A DNA stretch of 64,000 bases from Stenotrophomonas rhizophila (GCF_003751305.1 NZ_RJKV01000001.1:661581-725580), one strand, 5' to 3'; shown: positions 18,201-28,470, numbered from the stretch's first letter. Translations and numbers: made by a program. The notes: a model not told the origin generated them from the letters alone.

Positions 18201-18725
18201 GCCGAACCAATGTGATGCCCGGTCAGGGTAGCGGTGGCGGTGGTCGCTAACAAGGCTTGACAGGGGTGTTGCGGGGGCGCGGGTTGGCGGTGGGGTTCAG
18301 GTTTGCTTGGGGCGGTTGCAGCGATTGCGGGGCTTGGCGCTGGTGGGGCACATGCAGGAGCGGCACGTGCAGGAGCGGTGGGCGCTGTGGTGCTGCGGGC
18401 TGGGGCGGCGGGGGCAGAGTCGCGGGACACGCTGTAAATACGTCCGTGTAAGCTCGTAGGCAGCATCCATGCTGCCTGACGGTCCCGCGCCTCTACCCCC
18501 GCCACCCCCTCGACAGATGGCCGGTGCGTTGGGGTAAGCAACAGCCGGTCCTTCGATAGATGACGGGTGCGCAGAGGCAGGCAGCCGTCAGCCTCCGAGA
18601 GGTATCGGGTAAGCAGGAACGAGTAACCGCCAACCGTTCCACCCCTGGCTGATGACCAGTGGCGAGCAACCGCCGTGTGTTGAGGGTGTCATGCCGTGCC
18701 AGGCGGTGCCCAGCCGTTGCAGCAC
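18201..18725. other. Non-coding region between dnaE and rnhB
   Basis: This 525-bp stretch holds no convincing gene. It contains the long palindromic element at 18407-18503, a direct repeat of GTGCAGGAGCGG near 18350-18380, and three loosely similar about 40-bp units at 18510-18650 with the pattern GA(C/T)AGATG..CGGGTGCG. Nothing else is recognisable. Confidence 0.6.
18407..18503. repeat. Long palindromic element, copy A
   Basis: Outer arms of 22 nt (18407-18428 and 18482-18503) pair at 20 of 22 positions. Between them lie a conserved core with GTAAATACGTCCGTG and GCTCGT, and a perfect 9-bp inner hairpin (AGGCAGCAT/ATGCTGCCT, 18458-18477). The core and the inner-loop CATCCATG are shared with copy B at 23045-23157; the arms are not. 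Confidence 0.75.
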
Positions 18726-19388
18726 TCAGGCGGGAAGGCTGCTGAGCTCGGGGTCCAGGCACGCGCGGACGGGGGCGAAGCTGCGGCGGTGCTGGGGGCA
18801 GGGGCCGTGGCTGCGCAGGGCGGCGAGGTGGGCGGGGGTGCCGTAGCCTTTGTGCTGGTCGAAGCCGTATTCGGGGTGGGCCTCGTGCAGGGTCTGCATG
18901 AAGCGGTCGCGGCTGACTTTGGCGAGAATCGAGGCGGCCATGATGGCGCGGTCGAGGGCGTCGCCGCCGATCAGGGCCTGGGCCGGGCAGGGCAGGCCTT
19001 TGGGGACGACGTTGCCGTCGATGCGGGCGAACTGGGCGACGTGGGCGACGCCTTCGACGGCGCGGCGCATGCCGAGCATCGTGGCCTGGTAGATGTTGAG
19101 GGCGTCGATTTCGCCGACGTCCACCATCACCACGTGCCAGGCCAGGGCGCGGTCGAGGATCTTGTCGTAGAGCTGGTCGCGGCGGGACGCGGTGAGCTGC
19201 TTGGAGTCGTCCAGGCCGTTGAGGCGCGGTCGGTCGGGGCAGAACACCACGGCGGCGACGGCGACCGGGCCGGCCAGCGGGCCGCGTCCGGCTTCATCCA
19301 CGCCGGCCACGTAGCGCGGGGCGACGGTGGCCAGGGTGGCGCCGTCGAACAGGGCCAGGGACGCGGCTGCGGCGTGGCGGCGGCTCAT
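18726..19388 (-). CDS. rnhB: Ribonuclease HII
   Basis: A 220-residue RNase HII, which cuts RNA in RNA/DNA hybrids and removes single ribonucleotides. The motif [17 protein letters not shown] contains the catalytic Asp-Glu pair. [11 protein letters not shown] and the downstream SILAKVSRD segment complete the signature. The start at 19388 overlaps the lpxB stop by ATGA, so the gene is translationally coupled to lipid A genes, as in other gammaproteobacteria (lpxA-lpxB-rnhB). Confidence 0.96.
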   Translation of the reverse strand: MSRRHAAAASLALFDGATLATVAPRYVAGVDEAGRGPLAGPVAVAAVVFCPDRPRLNGLDDSKQLTASRRDQLYDKILDRALAWHVVMVDVGEIDALNIYQATMLGMRRAVEGVAHVAQFARIDGNVVPKGLPCPAQALIGGDALDRAIMAASILAKVSRDRFMQTLHEAHPEYGFDQHKGYGTPAHLAALRSHGPCPQHRRSFAPVRACLDPELSSLPA

Positions 19389-20665
19389 GCGGTGCGGTCG
19401 CGGTTGGCGCTGCGTTCGAGCAGCTCGGTGACGGCGTCGGCAGCGCGCGCCGAGGCGTCGCGACGCAGCTGCACGTGCAGGCGCTCGTACGTGTCCTGCA
19501 GGTCGGTCACGCGCTGGGGGTGGTCGAACCACTGCAGGATGGCGGCGGCCAGTTTGTCCGGGGTGCAGTCGTGCTGCATCAGTTCCGGAGCAAGGTCCTT
19601 GCCGGCCAGGATGTTGGGCAGCGCGAAACGGTCGACCTTGAGCAGCCCCAGCGCCTTCACGATGCGGTAGGTGAGCTCGGCCACGCGGTAGCCGACCACC
19701 ATCGGGCGTTTGACCAGCATCGTCTCCAGGGTGGCGGTGCCGGAGGCGAGCACGACCACGTCGGCGGCGATCATCGCGGTGCGGGCGTTGCCGTCGAGCA
19801 GGTGCGAATGCGCCACCGGCAGCGCCGAGGCGGAGAGTTGCTCGCTGATCAACTGGCGGCAGGCGGCGTTGGCGGCCGGGACCACCACGTGCAGGCCGGG
19901 GATGCGTTCGGAGACCTGCCAGGCTGCTTCAAAGAACGGTTCGCCGAGCTTGCTGATTTCACCCAGACGACTACCCGGCAGTACCGCCAGCACCTTCGCG
20001 TTGGAGGGCAGGCCGAGCTCGGCACGCGCCTGTTCGCGGTCGTTGTGCAGCGGGATGTCATCGGCCATCGGGTGGCCGACGAAGCGGGCGTCGATGCCGT
20101 GCTTGGCGTAGATCGGCGGTTCCATCGGGAACAGGCACAGCACGAGGTCGGCGCTGGCCCCGATCTTCTCGGCACGCTTTTCGCGCCAGGCCCACACCGA
20201 GGGGCTGACGTAGTGGACGGTGCGGATGCCGCGCTCCTTCAGCCAGCGCTCGACGCCGAGGTTGAAATCGGGCGCGTCGATGCCGATGAAGACGTCCGGC
20301 TGCCACTCCAGTGCACGCGCGCGGAACTCGCGGCGCAGCTTGAGCAGGCGCGGCAGGTGGCGCAGGATTTCGGTCAGGCCCATCACCGCCAGTTCGCTGG
20401 CGTCGAACCAGGTCTGGCAGCCGGCGCTGCGCATGGCGTCGCCGCCAATGCCGGCGAACTCGGCGTTCGGGAAGCGCAGGCGCAGCTCGCGGACCAGGCC
20501 CGCGCCGAGCAGGTCACCGGAGGCTTCACCGGCGACCAGGGCGATCCGTACCGGGCGCTCGGAGGTGCGCACGGCCAGCGTCTGTTCAACGCTGGTCGCC
20601 ATCGCAGCGAGCGGGATGATCTCGGCGGTCGTGAGGCCCGGGGTGTGCCCGCCTTGACCCGTCAT
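19385..20665 (-). CDS. lpxB: Lipid-A-disaccharide synthase
   Basis: A 426-residue glycosyltransferase that joins UDP-2,3-diacylglucosamine and 2,3-diacylglucosamine-1-phosphate to form the lipid A disaccharide. Signature: [16 protein letters not shown] near the N terminus, [16 protein letters not shown] in the middle and the C-terminal [19 protein letters not shown] region. The start at 20665 overlaps the lpxA stop (ATGA). An internal ATG at 20602 is possible and would remove a 21-residue leader, but it lacks a ribosome site. Confidence 0.95.
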   Translation of the reverse strand: MTGQGGHTPGLTTAEIIPLAAMATSVEQTLAVRTSERPVRIALVAGEASGDLLGAGLVRELRLRFPNAEFAGIGGDAMRSAGCQTWFDASELAVMGLTEILRHLPRLLKLRREFRARALEWQPDVFIGIDAPDFNLGVERWLKERGIRTVHYVSPSVWAWREKRAEKIGASADLVLCLFPMEPPIYAKHGIDARFVGHPMADDIPLHNDREQARAELGLPSNAKVLAVLPGSRLGEISKLGEPFFEAAWQVSERIPGLHVVVPAANAACRQLISEQLSASALPVAHSHLLDGNARTAMIAADVVVLASGTATLETMLVKRPMVVGYRVAELTYRIVKALGLLKVDRFALPNILAGKDLAPELMQHDCTPDKLAAAILQWFDHPQRVTDLQDTYERLHVQLRRDASARAADAVTELLERSANRDRTA

Positions 20666-21453
20666 CGCAGCAAGGGCCTCTCGGCGCTTTCGATGAAGTC
20701 CAGCAGGTCCTTCACGTCGGCGCTGTGGCTGGCCTGTTCGGCCAGCTGCACCTTGGCGTCGGCCAGCGGCAGGCCGGCCACGTACAGGGTGCGGTAAGCG
20801 CGCTTGATGCTGGCGATGCGTTCGGCATCGAAGCCACGGCGCTTGAGGCCTTCGCTGTTGATGCCGCGGGGGCGGCCCAGCGATTCGCTGCCGACCATGG
20901 TGAACGGCGGAACGTCGCCATTGGTCAGTGCGCCCATGCCGAGGAAGGCATGCGCACCGATCCGGCAGAACTGATGGGCACCGGCGAAGCCGCTGATGAT
21001 CACGTAGTCGCCCACGGTGACGTGGCCGGCCAGCGTGGTGTTGTTGGAGAACACGCAGTGGTTGCCGACGTGGCAGTCATGCGCCACGTGGGTGTAGGCC
21101 AGCATCCAGTTGTCGTTGCCGACCGTGGTGATGCCGCCGCCACCGGCGGTGCCGCGGTTGATGGTGACGAATTCGCGGATGACGTTGTCATCGCCGATCA
21201 CCAGTTCCGTGCGTTCGGCCTTGTACTTCTTGTCCTGCGGTTCGCCACCGATCGCGGCGTGGCCGATGAAGCGGTTGTTGCGGCCGATGCGGGTCGGGCC
21301 ATGGATCGAGCAGTGCGGACCAACCTCGGTCCCGGCACCGATCTCCACGTCCGCACCGATCAGGCAGAACGCACCGACGCGCACATCCGCAGCCAGCTTC
21401 GCCGACGGGTCGATGACCGCGGTGGGGTGGATGAGAGGGGCGTTGTCGCTCAT
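20662..21453 (-). CDS. lpxA: Acyl-ACP--UDP-N-acetylglucosamine O-acyltransferase
   Basis: A 263-residue left-handed beta-helix acyltransferase that does the first step of lipid A synthesis. Hexapeptide repeats run from residue 5 ([13 protein letters not shown]) to about 190, with the catalytic histidine in [12 protein letters not shown]. The C-terminal helical part follows. The ATG at 21453 has a strong AGGAG site. The gene lies 19 bases after fabZ and overlaps lpxB. Confidence 0.97.
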   Translation of the reverse strand: MSDNAPLIHPTAVIDPSAKLAADVRVGAFCLIGADVEIGAGTEVGPHCSIHGPTRIGRNNRFIGHAAIGGEPQDKKYKAERTELVIGDDNVIREFVTINRGTAGGGGITTVGNDNWMLAYTHVAHDCHVGNHCVFSNNTTLAGHVTVGDYVIISGFAGAHQFCRIGAHAFLGMGALTNGDVPPFTMVGSESLGRPRGINSEGLKRRGFDAERIASIKRAYRTLYVAGLPLADAKVQLAEQASHSADVKDLLDFIESAERPLLR

Positions 21454-21472
21454 TGCAGGTCTCCTGCCTGGG

Positions 21473-21928
21473 TCATTCGCGGGTGCCGGCGCACAGCACT
21501 TCGGCGCAGGCGACGATTTCGCCATCGACCTTGGCCACGCAGTCGTACACCGCCATGTTGCGGATCACGCGCTTGATCTCCACGTGCATCTCCAGCACGT
21601 CGCCGGGGACGACCTGCTTGGTGAAGCGGGCCTTGTCCACCTTGACCATGTAGAACAGCTTGGACTGCGCGTCGCGGCCCAGGGTGAGCTGGGTCAGCAC
21701 GCCACCGGCCTGGGCCATGGCTTCGATGATCAGCACGCCGGGCATGATCGGCTGGCCGGGGAAGTGGCCCTGGAAGAACGGCTCGTTGACGCTCACGTTC
21801 TTGTTGGCCACGATCCGGCGGTTTTCGTAGTCGATAGAGACGACCTTGTCGACCAGCAGGAACGGGTAACGGTGCGGGATCAACGCCTTGATCTGGTTGA
21901 TGTCCGGCAGCTTTTCGGTGGTGCTCAT
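21473..21928 (-). CDS. fabZ: 3-hydroxyacyl-ACP dehydratase FabZ
   Basis: A 151-residue hot-dog-fold dehydratase for unsaturated and saturated fatty acid synthesis. The catalytic His sits in [12 protein letters not shown]. The N terminus has the family [25 protein letters not shown] precedes the ATG at 21928, and this ATG overlaps the lpxD stop. The frame continues upstream inside lpxD, which is not the start. Confidence 0.97.
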   Translation of the reverse strand: MSTTEKLPDINQIKALIPHRYPFLLVDKVVSIDYENRRIVANKNVSVNEPFFQGHFPGQPIMPGVLIIEAMAQAGGVLTQLTLGRDAQSKLFYMVKVDKARFTKQVVPGDVLEMHVEIKRVIRNMAVYDCVAKVDGEIVACAEVLCAGTRE

Positions 21929-22947
21929 TCCTTCTCCTTGCTCACAGACAGGATGCGCCGGGCGAGCGAATCGAGCTGCTTGAAGCGCGCGGCGTTCTTG
22001 CGCCACGTGCGGTTGTCGGTCAACGGGGTGCCGGACGAGTATTCGCCCGGCTCATGGATGGAGTTGCGCACCACCGATTTGCCGGTGATGACGACCTTGT
22101 CGCAGATTTCCAGGTGGCCGACCACGCCGACATGCCCGCCGAGCAGGCAGTAACGGCCGATCTTCGCGCTGCCGGCGATGCCGGTGCAGCCGGCGATGGC
22201 CGAGTGCGCGCCGATCTGGACGTTGTGCGCGATCTGGACCAGGTTGTCCAGGCGCACGTCGTTGTCGAGCACGGTGTCTTCCAGCGCGCCACGGTCGACG
22301 CAGGTGTTGGCGCCGATCTCGCAATCGTCGCCGATGCGCACGCCGCCGAGCTGGGGCACCTTGATCCAGTGGCCGGCATCCATCGCCAGGCCGAAGCCGT
22401 CGGCACCGAGCACGGCGCCGGGGTGCACGCGCACGCGCTTGCCGAGTTTGACGCGGGTGACCAGGGTCACGCGGGCGATCAGTTCGCAGCCGGTGTCCAG
22501 GGTGCAGTCTTCGCCGATGATGCTGCCCGGGCCGATCATGCAGTTCTCGCCGACGACGCTGCGCGCGCCCACGGTGACGAACGGGCCGATGTGGGCGCTG
22601 GCGGCGACCTGGGCCTCGGGATCGATGCAGGCACTGGGGTGGATGCCCGGCGCGCGCGGCGGCGCGATGTCGAACAGGGCGGCGATCTTGGCGAAGGTGG
22701 TGTACGGGTCCTTGGCGACCAGGGCGGCGCCGGGCGCGGCCTCGGCGTCTTCGGCGCGCAGCACGACGATGGCGGCCTGGCTGTCGGCCAGCTGCGCGCG
22801 GTAGCGCGGGTTGGCCAGGAAGGTGAGCTGGCCGGGGCCGGCATGGGCGAGCGTAGCCACGCCATGGATGGCGGTGCTGCCATCACCATGGACCTGCAGG
22901 CCAAACTGCTCGGCGAGTTGCTGGGCGGTATAGGTAGGAGTGTTCAC
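21925..22947 (-). CDS. lpxD: UDP-3-O-(3-hydroxymyristoyl)glucosamine N-acyltransferase
   Basis: A 340-residue lipid A enzyme. The N-terminal uridine-binding domain (residues 1-100) includes GVATLAHAGPGQLTFLANPRY. The left-handed beta-helix follows with hexapeptide repeats to about 310, including the catalytic His in LVQIAHNVQIGAHS. A C-terminal helix ends the protein. In E. coli a skp gene precedes lpxD; here the 440-bp upstream gap has none. Confidence 0.97.
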   Translation of the reverse strand: MNTPTYTAQQLAEQFGLQVHGDGSTAIHGVATLAHAGPGQLTFLANPRYRAQLADSQAAIVVLRAEDAEAAPGAALVAKDPYTTFAKIAALFDIAPPRAPGIHPSACIDPEAQVAASAHIGPFVTVGARSVVGENCMIGPGSIIGEDCTLDTGCELIARVTLVTRVKLGKRVRVHPGAVLGADGFGLAMDAGHWIKVPQLGGVRIGDDCEIGANTCVDRGALEDTVLDNDVRLDNLVQIAHNVQIGAHSAIAGCTGIAGSAKIGRYCLLGGHVGVVGHLEICDKVVITGKSVVRNSIHEPGEYSSGTPLTDNRTWRKNAARFKQLDSLARRILSVSKEKE

Positions 22948-23044
22948 CGGGGGAGTTTACCGTGTGCTGCCGAAACGGTCATGCGGGCGGGGGTTTGGTG
23001 CTTGGTCGGTGTGGTGCGGCTCGGCGCCTCTGGGGCTATCGCGC

Positions 23045-23157
23045 GGATCCGTGGCGGGTAGCCCGATCCTGGACGCGCCGTAAACCCATCCCTGGGGGCT
23101 CGTGGGCCGCATCCATGCGGCCCAACGGTCCAGGATCGGGCTACCCACCACGGATCC
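23045..23157. repeat. Long palindromic element, copy B
   Basis: Outer arms of 29 nt (23045-23073 and 23129-23157) match as inverted repeats at 28 of 29 positions. The core has CGTAAACCCATCCCTG and GCTCGT, with a perfect 9-bp inner hairpin (GGGCCGCAT/ATGCGGCCC, 23104-23123). The core and CATCCATG loop are shared with copy A; the arms differ completely. Confidence 0.8.
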
Positions 23158-23224
23158 TGACAGTGTCCTGCGCGCGCGGAAGGGAAGTGCCGGGCGCTGG
23201 CCGGCGGCCGTTGATCGGGGACGG

Positions 23225-23258
23225 TCGTAAAAACGAAAACGCCGGGCAAAGCCCGGCG
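23225..23258 (-). terminator. bamA rho-independent terminator
   Basis: On the minus strand, CGCCGGGC-TTT-GCCCGGCG is followed by TTTTCGTTTTTAC. An 8-bp perfect stem plus U-rich tail lies 130 bases after the bamA stop. It separates bamA from the lpxD operon. Confidence 0.8.
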
Positions 23259-23387
23259 AATGCGTACGCGTCTGGTGGAGAGCCCCCTTCTTGTTGAAGG
23301 GGGCGCGCCGACAGGCGCGGGGTTAAGGTGGCAGGACGGGCCCCGAGGTTTGCAACGCAAACCTTGGGTACGTTTGGTGGTCAATTC

Positions 23388-25811
23388 TTAGAATTGGCCG
23401 CCAAACGTAAATTGCAGACGCTCGACTTCGTCGCCGTCTTCCTTCTTGAGCGGGAAGGCGTAGCTGATCGAGATCGGCCCGACCGGGGCGCGCCACAACA
23501 GGGCCACACCGGTGGACACGCGCAGTTCGTTGGCCTTGAAGTTGCTCACGCCGGTGTACACGTTGCCGAAGTCCACGAAGGCCGAGATACGGGCCGACGG
23601 GCTGTCGAACAGGCGCGGGAAGTAGGCTTCGACCGAACCGACGGTCTTGAGTGAGCCACCCAGCGGCTGGCCGCGGTTGTAGCTCAGCGTCGGTTCCGAA
23701 CGCGGGCCCAGGGTGTTGTCTTCGAAACCACGCACCGAGTTGGTACCACCGGCGTAGAAGTTCTCGTAGAACGGCAGGCCCGTGGCGGTGACGGTCTTGA
23801 TGTAATCCGACGAGGCCGGGTTGCAGTCGATGGTCTGGGTCGGATTCGGATTGGCGTTCGAGGGCGCGGTGTAGCAGAGGTCGCGCGTCACGTCCTTGCC
23901 GTAGCTGTCGCCGTAGCCGATTTCGGCGCGGGTGTTGATGACCAGCTGCGGGATGATCGGCCAGTACTTGGAGAACTGGTAGTTCAGCTTGTAGTACTCG
24001 ACGGTCGAACCCGGCAGCGTGGTTTCCAGGCCGACGCGCTGGTAGGTACCGCGGGTCGGCATGAAGTAGTCGTTACGGGTATCGCGCGCCCAGCCCAGCT
24101 CGCTGCGCCAGGAGTGGAACGTGCGCTGGCCGACGGCGTTGATGTAATCGATGATCGCCTGCGGGGTCGAGCCCTGGTAGGTGGTGATCTGGTTGCTGTC
24201 GATGCCCACCATCAGCGAGACGGTGTCGTTCTCGGTGATCGGCACGCCGAACACCACCTGCGCGGCACCGTTGGTGCTGTTGTACTGCGCGGTGTTGAAG
24301 TCGGAGTAATCCAGCTCGCGCCAGGACAGGTTGTAGCCCAGCGAGACGCCGTCATCGGTGAAGTACGGGTTGGTGTAGCTGAAGCCATAACGCTGCAGGT
24401 AGCTGCTGCGCGAGGCTTCGACCGACACGCGGTTGCCGCCGCCCAGGAAGTTGTTCTGCGACAGCTGCACCGACGTGGTCATGCCGTAGGACTGCGAATA
24501 GCCCAGGCCGAACACGAAGCTGCCCGAGGTGGTTTCCTTGACGTTGTAGACCACGTCGACCAGATCGTTGCTGCCGGTGACCGGCGGCGTTTCCACGTCG
24601 ACCGATTCGAAGTAGCCCAGGCGCTGCAGACGGATCTTGGAACGATCGATCGCGGCCTGCGAGTACCAGCTGTTTTCGAACTGGCGCATTTCACGACGCA
24701 GCACTTCGTCGGAGGTGCGGGTGTTGCCCTTGAAGGTGATGCGGCGCACCGACACGCGCGGACCGGGAACGACCTGCATGTTGATGGACACCGTGCGGTC
24801 GGCACGGTTGCTGGTCGGAATCGGGTTCACCTTGGCAAAGGCGTAACCGATGTTGGACAGCGAATTGGTGATCTGGTCCGAGCTGAATTCCAGCAGCGCA
24901 CGCGAGAACGTATCGCCGGACTTCTGGATCACCATGCGCTCGACATCTTCCTGCGGGAGGATGGTGTCGCCGGTGACCTTGATCTCGGAGATCTTGTACT
25001 GCTCACCCTCGGTCACGCCGGCGGTGATGAACATGTCGCGCTTGTCGGGGCTGATCGAGACCTGGGTGGAATCGATGCTGAAATCCACGTAGCCGCGGTC
25101 CAGGTACCAGGAGTTCAGCTTTTCCAGATCGCCGGACAGCTTTTCCTTGGAGTACTGGTCATCGCGGCGGTACCACGAAGCCCAGTTGTGCTCCTTCGAT
25201 TCCCAGGTTTCCAGGATGTCTTCGGAGGCGAACTTCTCGGTACCGACCAGGTTGACGTGCTGGATCTTGGCGGCCTTGCCTTCCTTGATCGCGATGGCGA
25301 TGTCCACGCGGTTGCGGTCCAGCGGGCTCACCGTCGGGGTGATGTCCACGTTGTATTTGCCACGGTCGTTGTACTGGCGGCGCAGTTCCTGCGTCACGCG
25401 GTCCAGGCTCAGGCGATCGAAGGTGCCGCCCTCGGTCAGGCCGATGTCGCTCAGGCCCTTGAGGAGCTGGTCGCTCTTGATGTCCTTGTTGCCGGTGACG
25501 GTCAACTTGTTGATCGCCGGGCGTTCCTTGACCGTGACCACGAGGATGTCGCCCTGGCGGTCGAGCTGGACGTCTTCGAAGAAGCCGGTCTTGTACAGCG
25601 CACGGATGGTTTCACCGACCTTGTTGTCGGTGATGGTGTCGCCACGTTCCACCGGCAGGTAGGTGAACACGGTACCGGAGGTGATGCGCTGCAGACCATC
25701 CACGCGGATGTCGCTGACGGTGAAGGGCTCGGCTGCCTGCGCCAGGGCGGGCGCGCCGAAACCGGCAACGAGTGCGAGGGCCAGCAGGCGGCGATTGGGG
25801 AGTCGCGTCAT
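23388..25811 (-). CDS. bamA: Outer membrane protein assembly factor BamA
   Basis: An 807-residue Omp85 protein, the core of the BAM machine that folds beta-barrel proteins into the outer membrane. The signal peptide ends at AQA. Five POTRA domains span about residues 24-430. A 16-stranded barrel follows and includes the conserved VRGF loop motif (TNSVRGFEDN). The last residue is Phe, the C-terminal barrel signal. The ATG at 25811 gives the signal peptide; the frame continues 16 codons upstream. rseP precedes it by 73 bases. Confidence 0.97.
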   Translation of the reverse strand: MTRLPNRRLLALALVAGFGAPALAQAAEPFTVSDIRVDGLQRITSGTVFTYLPVERGDTITDNKVGETIRALYKTGFFEDVQLDRQGDILVVTVKERPAINKLTVTGNKDIKSDQLLKGLSDIGLTEGGTFDRLSLDRVTQELRRQYNDRGKYNVDITPTVSPLDRNRVDIAIAIKEGKAAKIQHVNLVGTEKFASEDILETWESKEHNWASWYRRDDQYSKEKLSGDLEKLNSWYLDRGYVDFSIDSTQVSISPDKRDMFITAGVTEGEQYKISEIKVTGDTILPQEDVERMVIQKSGDTFSRALLEFSSDQITNSLSNIGYAFAKVNPIPTSNRADRTVSINMQVVPGPRVSVRRITFKGNTRTSDEVLRREMRQFENSWYSQAAIDRSKIRLQRLGYFESVDVETPPVTGSNDLVDVVYNVKETTSGSFVFGLGYSQSYGMTTSVQLSQNNFLGGGNRVSVEASRSSYLQRYGFSYTNPYFTDDGVSLGYNLSWRELDYSDFNTAQYNSTNGAAQVVFGVPITENDTVSLMVGIDSNQITTYQGSTPQAIIDYINAVGQRTFHSWRSELGWARDTRNDYFMPTRGTYQRVGLETTLPGSTVEYYKLNYQFSKYWPIIPQLVINTRAEIGYGDSYGKDVTRDLCYTAPSNANPNPTQTIDCNPASSDYIKTVTATGLPFYENFYAGGTNSVRGFEDNTLGPRSEPTLSYNRGQPLGGSLKTVGSVEAYFPRLFDSPSARISAFVDFGNVYTGVSNFKANELRVSTGVALLWRAPVGPISISYAFPLKKEDGDEVERLQFTFGGQF

Positions 25812-25884
25812 GTCACGTCCGGTTGGAGTCGATTTCAACATTGCGGGATGCCGGCGCATAAGACGACGACAAAAGGATAAAAGT

Positions 25885-27243
25885 TCATCGCGGGACCAGA
25901 CCGAGGATGTCGTTGTAGAACGCCAATCCCATCAGTCCGGCCAGCAGGGCCAGGCCGACATACTGTCCGGCGGCCATGGCACGCTCGCTCAGCGGGCTGC
26001 CCTTGACCAACTCGATAAGGTAATACAGCAGGTGCCCGCCGTCCAAGATGGGGATGGGCAACAGGTTGATGATGCACAGGCTCAGGGACAGCAACGCCAG
26101 GAAATACAGGAACCAGTCCAGGCCGCGCTTGGCCGAGACATTGGCGACCCGGGCGATCGTGACCGGCCCGGAAATGTTCTGCAGCGAGGCATTGCCGGTG
26201 ACGATGCGTCGCATCATGCCCAGCGAATCGCCGGCCATGCGGGCGGTTTCACGCAGGGCGACCGGGACTGCCGCAAACGGCCCGAACTTGAGTTCGGCGT
26301 CATACGCCGGGGCATGGGTCTCCGGGAATCCGATGCCAATCTGCCAAGTGGCCTGGCCGCGGCCATCCACGCCCTGGCGCGGGGTGATTTCCAGCGCCAG
26401 CCGTTCGCCGCCGCGCAGGACGTCGATCATCCCGGGGCCGCCGCGCTGGCCCAATGCGGCGATCTGGGCCGGCACCTGGTCGGCGCCTTCGATCCGCTGG
26501 CCGTCCACGGCCACGATCAGGTCACCCGGCACCAGGACGCCCTGGGCGGCGCCCTCGGGCAGCACTTTGTCCACCAGGGCCGGCTGCAGCCAGAACTGCC
26601 AGCTCAGGCCGGCCAGCTGCGGTACACGGCGCTCGTCGAAGCCAGCGGGCAGCTGCGACAGCGGCACGGTGCGGGTGCGGGGCTGATCCAGGCCATCCAG
26701 CACCTCGACCTTCGCGTCCTGGCGGTCCATGGCTGCGGTGGTCAGCGCCATGCTGGCCTCACCGGCGGTGGCCACGCTGCGGCCGTCGACCTTCACCACG
26801 CGGTCGCCGGCCTGCAGCCCGGACGTCTGGGCCATGCCGGTGGTACGGCCGATGGTGGCCGAATAATCCTGTTTGCCGATCACGAACATCGCCCACAGCA
26901 GGGCGATGCACAGGATCAGGTTGGCGGCCGGACCGGCGGCCACCACGGCGATACGCTGCCAGACGGTCTTGTGGTTGAAGGCCTGGCCGCGCTCGGCCGG
27001 GTGCACCTCCACCTCGCGCTCGTCCAGCATCTTCACGTAGCCGCCGAGCGGGATGGCGGCGATCGCGAATTCCGTGCCGGCGCGGTTGCGGCGCGACCAC
27101 AGCGGCTTGCCGAACCCGACAGAGAAGCGCAGCACCTTGACCCCGCAACGGCGGGCGACCCAGTAATGACCGAATTCGTGGAAGGTCACCAGCACGCCAA
27201 GGCTGACGATCATCCACCAGACGGATCCGATGAAATCACCCAT
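25885..27243 (-). CDS. rseP: RIP metalloprotease RseP
   Basis: A 452-residue site-2 protease in the inner membrane. It cleaves RseA within the membrane and releases the envelope-stress sigma factor. HEFGH at residues 22-26 binds zinc. Two PDZ domains lie in the middle (about 130-300), and the third zinc ligand is in NLLPIPILDGG near residue 390. The gene is in the conserved dxr-rseP-bamA order. Confidence 0.96.
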   Translation of the reverse strand: MGDFIGSVWWMIVSLGVLVTFHEFGHYWVARRCGVKVLRFSVGFGKPLWSRRNRAGTEFAIAAIPLGGYVKMLDEREVEVHPAERGQAFNHKTVWQRIAVVAAGPAANLILCIALLWAMFVIGKQDYSATIGRTTGMAQTSGLQAGDRVVKVDGRSVATAGEASMALTTAAMDRQDAKVEVLDGLDQPRTRTVPLSQLPAGFDERRVPQLAGLSWQFWLQPALVDKVLPEGAAQGVLVPGDLIVAVDGQRIEGADQVPAQIAALGQRGGPGMIDVLRGGERLALEITPRQGVDGRGQATWQIGIGFPETHAPAYDAELKFGPFAAVPVALRETARMAGDSLGMMRRIVTGNASLQNISGPVTIARVANVSAKRGLDWFLYFLALLSLSLCIINLLPIPILDGGHLLYYLIELVKGSPLSERAMAAGQYVGLALLAGLMGLAFYNDILGLVPR

Positions 27244-27277
27244 GGTGATCAGCGCTGTTAAAGGACGTGTCGGGCAT

Positions 27278-28468
27278 TCAGGCGTGGTCGATGGCGGCTT
27301 GGGTGATCTGGCGGGCGCGCTGATCGGCGGTCAGCAGGCCCTCCAGTGTATCGGCGGACTCGGTCGACAGTGTTGACAGAGCGTTAGCGACCAGCGCGGG
27401 AATGGCAAGGAAAGCTGCCCGCCCCTGAAGAAACGCTGAAACAGCGACTTCATTGGCCGCATTGAGGATCGCCGGGGCCGTGCCGCCGGCCGCCATGGCC
27501 TGCCAGGCGAGCGTCAGGCACGGGAAAGCCTCGGTGTCCGGTGCTTCGAAATCCAGCCGACCCTGGGTTAGCAGGTCCAGCCCGCCGACCCCTGATTCGA
27601 TCCGCTGCGGCCAGCCCAGGCCCACGGCCAGGGTGGTACGCATGTCCGGCAGGCCCATCTGGGCCAGGGTCGAGCCGTCGACGAACTCGACCAGCGAATG
27701 CACCAGGCTCTGGGGGTGGACGAGCACGTCGATGCGCTCGCCGGGCACGTTGAACAGGTGGTGGGCCTCGATCACTTCCAGGCCTTTGTTCATCAACGTC
27801 GCCGAATCGACTGAGATCTTCGGGCCCATGGACCACTTCGGGTGGGCAACAGCCTGGGCCGGGGTGACCTGGGCAAGCTGCTCGCGGCTGCGGCCACGGA
27901 ACGGACCGCCCGAGGCGGTCAGGATGATCCGGCGTACACCGGCGCCGTCCAGGCTGGCATCGCGCGAGCGCAGGCACTGGAAGATCGCGCTGTGCTCGCT
28001 GTCGATCGGGATGATCTCAGCACCGGCGGCAGCGGCCTGGCGCATCAGCAGTTCGCCGGCGAGCACCAGCGATTCCTTGTTGGCCAACAGGATGCGCTTG
28101 CCGGCGGCGGCGGCGGCCAGGGTCGAGGACAGCCCGGCCGCGCCGACGATGGCCGCGACGAGCGTGTCGCACGCGTCGCTGGCGGCCAGCTGATCCAGCG
28201 CCTCGGCGCCGGCGTGGGCCTGGGTGGCCAGGCCGGCGTCACGCAGACCGTCGCGCAGAGCGGCGTACAGCGCTGCGTCGGCGATCACCGCATGGGCCGG
28301 CCGGTGCGCGGCGCACAGCGCGACCAGTGCATCGACCTGGTGGCCAGCCGCCAGCACGGTGACCTGGTAGCGGTCCGGATGACGCGCGATCACATCCAGC
28401 GCGGATGCGCCGATGGAACCGGTGGCGCCGAACACGGCGACCTGGCGGGGGGCGGAAGCGCTGGACAT
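27278..28468 (-). CDS. dxr: 1-deoxy-D-xylulose 5-phosphate reductoisomerase
   Basis: A 396-residue enzyme of the MEP isoprenoid pathway. It turns DXP into MEP with NADPH. The N-terminal Rossmann motif is [14 protein letters not shown]. Metal-binding residues lie in [14 protein letters not shown], with [21 protein letters not shown] as two further signature parts. It starts 2 bases after the cdsA stop, in the isoprenoid and phospholipid operon with uppS and cdsA. Confidence 0.97.
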   Translation of the reverse strand: MSSASAPRQVAVFGATGSIGASALDVIARHPDRYQVTVLAAGHQVDALVALCAAHRPAHAVIADAALYAALRDGLRDAGLATQAHAGAEALDQLAASDACDTLVAAIVGAAGLSSTLAAAAAGKRILLANKESLVLAGELLMRQAAAAGAEIIPIDSEHSAIFQCLRSRDASLDGAGVRRIILTASGGPFRGRSREQLAQVTPAQAVAHPKWSMGPKISVDSATLMNKGLEVIEAHHLFNVPGERIDVLVHPQSLVHSLVEFVDGSTLAQMGLPDMRTTLAVGLGWPQRIESGVGGLDLLTQGRLDFEAPDTEAFPCLTLAWQAMAAGGTAPAILNAANEVAVSAFLQGRAAFLAIPALVANALSTLSTESADTLEGLLTADQRARQITQAAIDHA

Positions 28469-28470
28469 GG

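Larger units (their letters stand above)
22948..23387. other. Non-coding region between bamA and lpxD
   Basis: No gene is visible in these 440 bp, where skp lies in enterobacteria. The region holds long palindromic element copy B (23045-23157), the bamA terminator (23225-23258), and two more hairpins: GCCCCCTTC/GAAGGGGGC at 23282-23304 and AGGTTTGC/GCAAACCT at 23346-23364. Confidence 0.7.

Noticed and set aside
14418..18215. A 1265-codon open frame on the plus strand opposite dnaE
   Set aside because: It is antisense to an obvious DNA polymerase III alpha gene, has no family motifs and is His/Gln/Arg-rich in the way of GC-rich shadow frames.
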